29,449 nucleotides of DNA from Crocosphaera chwakensis CCY0110 (GTDB lineage: Bacteria; Cyanobacteriota; Cyanobacteriia; Cyanobacteriales; Microcystaceae). Positions 25,021 through 29,449 of this stretch are shown piece by piece (the first letter of the stretch is position 1; each line of letters begins with the position of its first letter). The stretch is from positions 1-29,449 of the forward strand of contig NZ_AAXW01000054.1 of NCBI RefSeq assembly GCF_000169335.1, given 5' to 3'. The translations under genes were made by a program, and so were the position numbers. A model generated the notes under the pieces. That model saw only the letters and a list, made by a program, of their open reading frames with translations, ran no database searches and was not told where the DNA came from.

Positions 25021-26907
25021 TCAGTCTTCTATTTCTTCAATGACATAATTATTCAGAGCTATGATTGCTTTTAAAGAAGCCTGTGCTTTTCCTTCTTTTT
25101 TGGTTTGTCCTAGGGCTTCTGTTTCAATTAAAATTTCGTCTAACCATTGAACTCGACAATCACAATGCCATTGGGTATTGACTTGATGGTACACATAAGC
25201 TGGATTTTTAAGTTTTAATCGTTGCAGGGTAGTATGTAAATAAGCAATAGGATTATTAATCGCTTCAGAGGAAAGATTTGATAAGTCTAACGGTTCTTCA
25301 GTCACCATAGAAGCGTCAGCTATCATTGTTTCTTCTGTTAATAGATCCTCTAAATTACTTTCATCGATATTGGTGGGATCATCTAAAGTATCTTCTAATT
25401 TTCCTTGTAACCAAGAGCGGTTAGATTGATGTTTAGCCGTTTGTTTATTGCCGGCAATAGAAGGGTGACTGGTGGTTTGTCCTTCAAATACTGTCCAAAA
25501 AGCAAATTGTCCTGAAGTGGTTGTTTTTTCTATATAATCTACAGTAGTTTGTCCAATAGTAGACGCGATTTGTAAAATTTGTGTGGCTAAAGCAGGTTGT
25601 TCTGCTAAATAGTTAAATAACTCATCTTTCATTAAAGTTCGATTATCGGGGTTTTGATAGTCTCCAAAGACTAAGTAATATAAATCAGACGGTTTGAGGC
25701 TACGATTTTCTAACCGTTGTTTTGCTTCGGGTACTAATTTATCTAGTTTGGCAACTTTCAAACTATCTTTAAGGATTTGAGAAAACTCTTTATCTGATAA
25801 GGTCGGAATCGTTTCTTTTTTATTCAAGACATTGACAGTTTTTAGCAAACGCTGTTCTCTAAAATGTTCGTTACGCTTTTCTTTAACTTCTTGCCTTTTT
25901 TCATTGATATATTGGGCGATCGCTTCTAATTCTTCTAGCTTATAAGGAGGCTGTTTCTCTTCAATAAAAACGGCTTTGAGAATACGATGATTGACATAAT
26001 CAGCCACACGACGAATAGGGGAGGTAAAATGAGTATAAGCAGAGACGCAAAGGGCAAAATGACCAATAACAGCAGGGGAATAGGTCGCCGAATCTAACCA
26101 ACTTTGTAACTTTTGACGAACTAATTCAGGCATTCCCAAAGTGGTTAAGGTTTCAATAAGAAGTTTACTTTCAGGGGCAATGGCTGAGGCGGTATGATTA
26201 CGGTACAAAATGGGCAGTTGATGTTCTTCAGCTAAACGGGCAACGGCCGTATTGGCTAAAACCATGAATTCCTGGATAATCTGTTGCGAATGATATAAGG
26301 GGGGTTCAATCAATTTTCCTTCTTCGTCTAGGGTGACACCAGCAATGGTACTTTGTCCGAAAGCCCCTCTATTTTGCCGATTCCAGGCGAGTTTCTGCGC
26401 CCAAAGTTCACAATAGCGTAACACTTGAAACAAGGGCTGTGAGGGGTCATTTAGGGTGCGATCGGCACTTTCGTAAGAGAATCGTTTGAGACTGGTTAAA
26501 TGACTAGATAACAGTTGAGTTTGTTTAATATTGGCTGACTCATCTAAGGTGATCCGAATCGTCATCGTCCATCGGGGTTGAGCTTCTAAGAGGGAGAGTT
26601 TATCTTCAGATAACTCACGGGGAAACATGGGTTTGTTTCGTGTAGCAAGATAACGGGTTTCGACTTGTAATAATGCTTGTTGTTCGAGTTGGGACTTGAA
26701 AGGAATTAAGGCGGTTACATCAGCAATATGGACAGAAATCACCACTCCTGCTTGATTAGGTTCTATCCATAAGGCATCATCAAGATCCTTTGAGGTTTCA
26801 CTATCAATAGTAAATCCTAAGACGGGTTCCCTTTCACCAATGGTTAAAGGTTCTTTGAGAAGTGTATCAATTTCACTACGGAGAATAGGGGAAGAGGTCA
26901 TCGCCAC
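25021..26907 (-). CDS. RNB-domain exoribonuclease (RNase II/R type) with C-terminal dsRBD
   Basis: This is a 628-residue 3'-5' exoribonuclease of the RNB family. The catalytic motif FTIDSETSKDLDDAL has Asp35, 41, 43 and 44 in the exact D-x5-D-x-DD spacing of RNase II, followed by VVISVHIADVTALI. The middle contains CVSAYTHFTSPIRRVADYVNH (RNB C-terminal core). The last about 75 residues (NPIAYLHTTLQRLKLKNP...ALGQTKKEGKAQASLKAIIALNNY) look like a double-stranded RNA-binding domain. No S1 domain follows. The N-terminal cold-shock domains of RNase II/R are absent: an in-frame stop (26914-26916) lies just upstream of the only starts, GTG 26907 and ATG 26901. Likely role: RNA turnover or processing. 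Confidence 0.92.
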   Translation of the reverse strand: MAMTSSPILRSEIDTLLKEPLTIGEREPVLGFTIDSETSKDLDDALWIEPNQAGVVISVHIADVTALIPFKSQLEQQALLQVETRYLATRNKPMFPRELSEDKLSLLEAQPRWTMTIRITLDESANIKQTQLLSSHLTSLKRFSYESADRTLNDPSQPLFQVLRYCELWAQKLAWNRQNRGAFGQSTIAGVTLDEEGKLIEPPLYHSQQIIQEFMVLANTAVARLAEEHQLPILYRNHTASAIAPESKLLIETLTTLGMPELVRQKLQSWLDSATYSPAVIGHFALCVSAYTHFTSPIRRVADYVNHRILKAVFIEEKQPPYKLEELEAIAQYINEKRQEVKEKRNEHFREQRLLKTVNVLNKKETIPTLSDKEFSQILKDSLKVAKLDKLVPEAKQRLENRSLKPSDLYYLVFGDYQNPDNRTLMKDELFNYLAEQPALATQILQIASTIGQTTVDYIEKTTTSGQFAFWTVFEGQTTSHPSIAGNKQTAKHQSNRSWLQGKLEDTLDDPTNIDESNLEDLLTEETMIADASMVTEEPLDLSNLSSEAINNPIAYLHTTLQRLKLKNPAYVYHQVNTQWHCDCRVQWLDEILIETEALGQTKKEGKAQASLKAIIALNNYVIEEIED

Positions 26908-27213
26908 TATGATCTATACAGAGAGAACCGAAGGTAAATTCGTTACTTGTTCTACTGTATCCATATTACTAGGAACTATCTCTCCTGAAGTGTTGAACAA
27001 ATTTTCTTGAATAAAGCTTAAGATACCCCCCTGTGATCCCCCCCTGGGGGAAGGTATCTTATACTAATAAGTAAGGAGTTGTTGCCCAATATCCTACCGA
27101 CTCTAACCCCTTACTATAGGGTTCGAGGCCAATAAGGGGCGATACAGTCATCACATTGCTGATGGTGGGTCAACTCTCTTCTGAGAATCACAATCTAAAT
27201 GAGGTAACAATAG
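26908..27213. promoter_or_regulatory. 306-bp divergent promoter region
   Basis: This region separates the RNB gene (-) from the chelatase-like gene (+) and must hold both promoters. The main structure is the C/G-rich hairpin at 27019-27061. A second weak stem joins CTCTAACCC (about 27101) to GGGTTCGAG (27118-27126) with one mismatch. AT-rich TATACT (27060-27065) and TACTAT (27112-27117) could be -10 elements for the + gene, but no convincing -35 partner sits at the proper distance. The ribosome-binding site GAGGTAAC precedes the ATG at 27214. Confidence 0.45.
27019..27061. promoter_or_regulatory. Strong hairpin in the divergent promoter region
   Basis: TAAGATACC (27019-27027) and GGTATCTTA (27053-27061) form a perfect 9-bp stem. 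Inside it a C-run (27028-27031) can extend the stem with the GGGGG at 27046-27050 across a two-base AA bulge; a second C-run (27038-27044) competes for the same G-run. No T-run follows on either strand. It may be a leader RNA structure, attenuator or operator for either gene. Confidence 0.5.
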
Positions 27214-28371
27214 ATGGTTGCAACACCAGAAAAACAAAAGATTGAAACAGCAGAAGGAAAAAATAAAAGCGATCGCGTCGCAGTGTTATTAATGGGTTAC
27301 GGTGAAGTCGAAAGTTATGAAGATTTTGCCAATTATAATGAACAAGCTTTAAATTTATTGACTGCTAAATTTGCACCGGTTCCTACTTGGATCTATCCCC
27401 CTTTAGCTAAGTTATTAGCTATTTTTGACCTCCATGAGTGGCAACACCAACACGATCATTTTATTTCCCCTCATAATCATATTTTTGAACATCAACGGAA
27501 ATCAATTGAAAAGAATTTACAAGAAAAATGGGGCGATCGCGTTCAAGTTTTTAAAGCATTTAACTTCTGTAAACCTTTTTTACCTGAACAAGTTTTAAGC
27601 GAAATTAAAGCCCAAGGATTTGATAAAATTTTAATCTATCCTTTGTTAGTAGTTGACTCAATTTTTACCAGTGGCATTGCTGTTGAGCAGGTTAACAATG
27701 CTTTAGCATCTTTAGCAGAAGGAGAAGAACATTGGTTAAAAGGATTGCGTTATATTCCTTCATTTTATAACGAACCAGGTTACTTGGATTTGATGGCTAA
27801 ATTAGTTGACGACAAAATTAAAGACGATTTAGCAGATAAATACCTACCTTCTCAAATTGGGATCATTTTATTAAATCATGGTTGTCCCCATGAAGCGAAA
27901 GGATTTACATCAGGAATTGATGAAAGTCAGATATTATATGAATTAGTTAGAGAGCGATTAATTCATCGTTATCCTTTGATTTCCGTGGGTTGGTTAAACC
28001 ATCAAACTCCTTTAATTAAATGGACTCAACCGAATGCAGAATTAGCTGCTAAAAATCTCATGGAATTAGGGGCAAAAGCGATTATCTTTATGCCTATTGG
28101 TTTTGCGACAGAAAACCATGAGACGCTCTTAGATGTAGAACACATTATTCATGGTTTACATAAGAAATCTTCCGATGTTACTTATGTACAGATGCCTTGT
28201 GTAAATGACGAGCCTGAATTTTGTGAAATGGCTGCACAATGGGCTGATTCTCACATTGCTGAGTTATTATCCACTGAAGCATTAACGGTTAATCCCGCTT
28301 TAGCAACGGGGATTTTAGACGTTAATCATCATCATCATGATCATGGAAATGGTCATCATCATCATCATTAA
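27214..28371 (+). CDS. Ferrochelatase/CbiX-family chelatase-like protein with histidine-rich tail
   Basis: This 385-residue protein of the class-II chelatase fold resembles HemH. The N-terminal strand VAVLLMGYGEVESYEDF (22-38) corresponds to the HemH LLNxGGP region. ILLNHGCPHEAKGF (218-231) carries the conserved metal-site His222, and MPIGFATENHETLLDVEHI (293-311) carries the conserved Glu303. Ferrochelatases insert Fe(II) into protoporphyrin; related CbiX/SirB enzymes load Co or Fe into sirohydrochlorin. Its length, an N-terminal extension, a histidine cluster at 74-93 and the C-terminal tail with ten histidines (371-385) differ from the standard cyanobacterial HemH, which carries a CAB-type membrane helix. 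Substrate and metal are therefore open. GAGGTAAC precedes ATG 27214. A terminator follows at 28534. Confidence 0.8.
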   Translation: MVATPEKQKIETAEGKNKSDRVAVLLMGYGEVESYEDFANYNEQALNLLTAKFAPVPTWIYPPLAKLLAIFDLHEWQHQHDHFISPHNHIFEHQRKSIEKNLQEKWGDRVQVFKAFNFCKPFLPEQVLSEIKAQGFDKILIYPLLVVDSIFTSGIAVEQVNNALASLAEGEEHWLKGLRYIPSFYNEPGYLDLMAKLVDDKIKDDLADKYLPSQIGIILLNHGCPHEAKGFTSGIDESQILYELVRERLIHRYPLISVGWLNHQTPLIKWTQPNAELAAKNLMELGAKAIIFMPIGFATENHETLLDVEHIIHGLHKKSSDVTYVQMPCVNDEPEFCEMAAQWADSHIAELLSTEALTVNPALATGILDVNHHHHDHGNGHHHHH

Positions 28372-28533
28372 TTGATGCTAGAAATAGGAGTCAATCTCCC
28401 TGGTTTAATTTAAACAACCTATCTTTGCTGATAGCTTTAGGGAAAACTGGGGTTATGACTGTATCATAAAAAGAAGTGAGGTTACTTGTGTTGAAGGCAC
28501 AAAATTAACCCCACTAAACTTAACTCAACTACT

Positions 28534-28585
28534 TAACAGTTATCTGTGTCGGACAGATGCAGATAACTGTTATTTTTGTTTTTTG
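28534..28585 (+). terminator. Intrinsic terminator of the chelatase gene, overlapping the converging gene's 3' end
   Basis: TAACAGTTATCTG (28534-28546) and CAGATAACTGTTA (28560-28572) form a perfect 13-bp stem with a 13-base loop. TTTTTGTTTTTTG follows on the + strand (28573-28585). An inner ATCTGT/ACAGAT stem (28542-28547 with 28553-28558) can form as an alternative. The right arm contains the stop codon of the converging PEP-CTERM gene (28570-28572), and the U-tract lies inside that gene's last codons. Confidence 0.85.
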
Positions 28586-29427
28586 CGCTTAGCAGCAACA
28601 CCAAGTCCGCTAACCGCAAGGAGTCCAAAAATGGTGCCGGGTTCAGGCGCTTTGGTTTGAGAGAAACTTTGCTCAAAGCTGTTGACGACACCATAAGAAA
28701 CATTAGGTCCGATGCCAAAACTTTCTGCGGTCACTTCTTTAAAAATAAAAAGCTGTTTATATGGAGTCTGGAAGTCAAGCTTGTCAAGTCTCTTTTCAAC
28801 GAATTCACCAGTATCCGAGTCGAACTCATGAAGTACATCTTTTTCATTCTTCATTCCACCATCAATGGGATCATTTCCGATGGCAGGATTGAGGAAATCT
28901 TGATCTTCAAAGACAAATTCGTGGACCTCAGCCCTGGCATTAGATGTGGGTTCTGTCGGTAAAATAAGTTCAGACTCAAATTCTTTGAGATAGTTGTCTG
29001 TAATGTATTGACTTGGGTCTGTCACTTCCACTTTATAAGAAAAATGATAGTCGATAATGCTTCCTGGACCAGTTCTTCGAGTATCCCACTCACCGAAACC
29101 AGTACCATTTAAAATATCTCCAAAATCTTCAAACTTTAACCCAGGGTCATATTCTGGGGTTGTGTCATTATCCATAAACCCAGTCACTCGGATATTATTG
29201 GCGTTGACACCGCCAGTATTAACGTTTTCAAAATTAAACATAGAAAAGAGCTTATCATCTGCTTGGATGGTACTCCCAGCATATAAATCGGCAAGGGTAC
29301 AATAGCCTAACGCTGCGGTAGGACAATTGTAAGTAACGACTGCTTGAGCAGAGGGCGTAACTGCTAGTGCTGCTGAACCAGCAAACCCAGCGATCGCTAA
29401 TGTTTTCCATAACTTAGGTTGATTCAT
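28570..29427 (-). CDS. PEP-CTERM sorting-domain protein (second)
   Basis: This is an exported protein of 285 residues. The signal peptide is clear: a basic MNQPKLWK start, hydrophobic TLAIAGFAGSAALAV and an AQA cleavage site near residue 29. The mature part is beta-rich and Asp/Asn/Glu-rich with few cysteines, of a family I do not recognise. The C-terminus has the PEP-CTERM signal EPGTIFGLLAVSGLGVAAKRKKQK: motif, transmembrane segment and basic tail. It is unrelated in sequence to the PEP-CTERM protein at 16435-17379 outside that signal. AGGAGTG precedes ATG 29427, a strong ribosome-binding site. Its final Lys codons double as the U-tract of the terminator of the converging gene. Confidence 0.9.
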   Translation of the reverse strand: MNQPKLWKTLAIAGFAGSAALAVTPSAQAVVTYNCPTAALGYCTLADLYAGSTIQADDKLFSMFNFENVNTGGVNANNIRVTGFMDNDTTPEYDPGLKFEDFGDILNGTGFGEWDTRRTGPGSIIDYHFSYKVEVTDPSQYITDNYLKEFESELILPTEPTSNARAEVHEFVFEDQDFLNPAIGNDPIDGGMKNEKDVLHEFDSDTGEFVEKRLDKLDFQTPYKQLFIFKEVTAESFGIGPNVSYGVVNSFEQSFSQTKAPEPGTIFGLLAVSGLGVAAKRKKQK

Positions 29428-29449
29428 TCTTGCACTCCTAAAGAGAATT

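Larger units (their letters stand above)
275..29397. repeat. HIP1 octamer GCGATCGC, 20 dispersed copies
   Basis: Exact palindromic HIP1 sites begin at 275, 1072, 2053, 2419, 3823, 4014, 4212, 7727, 8282, 9558, 9724, 11989, 14573, 16065, 17924, 19475, 25916, 27269, 27533 and 29390. Random expectation at equal base frequencies is under one per window. The motif is a signature of many cyanobacterial genomes. All the copies lie within genes. Confidence 0.9.

Noticed and set aside
27101..27135. GGTTCGAGGCC resembling a tRNA T-arm
   Set aside because: The paired T-stem and the rest of a cloverleaf (anticodon arm, acceptor stem) cannot be built around it.
1..29449. CRISPR array, insertion sequence, prophage or defence island
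   Set aside because: I saw no regularly spaced direct repeats, no transposase, integrase or phage genes, and no recognised defence genes.

Overview
The window looks like chromosomal DNA of a cyanobacterium, most likely a unicellular Crocosphaera/Cyanothece-type organism (the genus is inference). The evidence is 20 exact copies of the HIP1 octamer GCGATCGC (about one per 1.5 kb), AT-rich intergenic DNA, a sepF-proC pair, two PEP-CTERM proteins and a giant RTX/SdrD-type surface protein. I recognise no rRNA, tRNA, CRISPR array, insertion sequence or prophage. Most genes lie on the minus strand.

Layout. 1-64 is the tail of an upstream gene. 133-1791 (+) is a lipoprotein substrate-binding component of a peptide/nickel-type ABC importer. 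It converges, three bases apart, on a DUF900-type alpha/beta hydrolase (1795-2838, -). 3069-5309 (-) is a likely sepF-proC-sfsA unit: cell division, proline synthesis and a nuclease-fold protein. 5310-5759 is non-coding. 5760-8985 (-) holds a small acidic protein, a DppB-type permease and a second family-5 binding lipoprotein. 9239-9604 (+) is a small glycine-rich membrane protein that converges on gyrB (9655-11583, -). 11852-13275 (+) carries two small unknown membrane or secreted proteins and an orphan response regulator with a coiled-coil tail. It converges on a HAD phosphatase (13343-14026, -). queG, a GT21-like glycosyltransferase and a PEP-CTERM protein follow (14242-17379, -). 17615-22627 (-) is a 1670-residue surface protein with six SdrD-B domains, a DUF11 domain and RTX repeats. 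An M48 membrane protease and an RNB exoribonuclease with a C-terminal dsRBD follow (22850-26907, -). 27214-28371 (+) is a ferrochelatase-like protein with a histidine-rich tail. It converges on a second PEP-CTERM protein (28570-29427, -).

How the parts relate. No complete new multi-gene system is evident. The region is a mosaic of housekeeping genes (gyrB, proC, sepF, queG, RNB) and envelope or export genes (two PEP-CTERM proteins, the giant surface protein, the GT, the M48 protease). The points most worth following are the giant surface protein, which has no visible signal peptide; the chelatase with two histidine clusters; the RNB-dsRBD ribonuclease with no room for an N-terminal RNA-binding domain; a 38-base element found upstream of two unrelated genes (31/38 identical by hand alignment), one copy forming half of an 18-bp palindrome; and stem-loops at all four convergent gene junctions.
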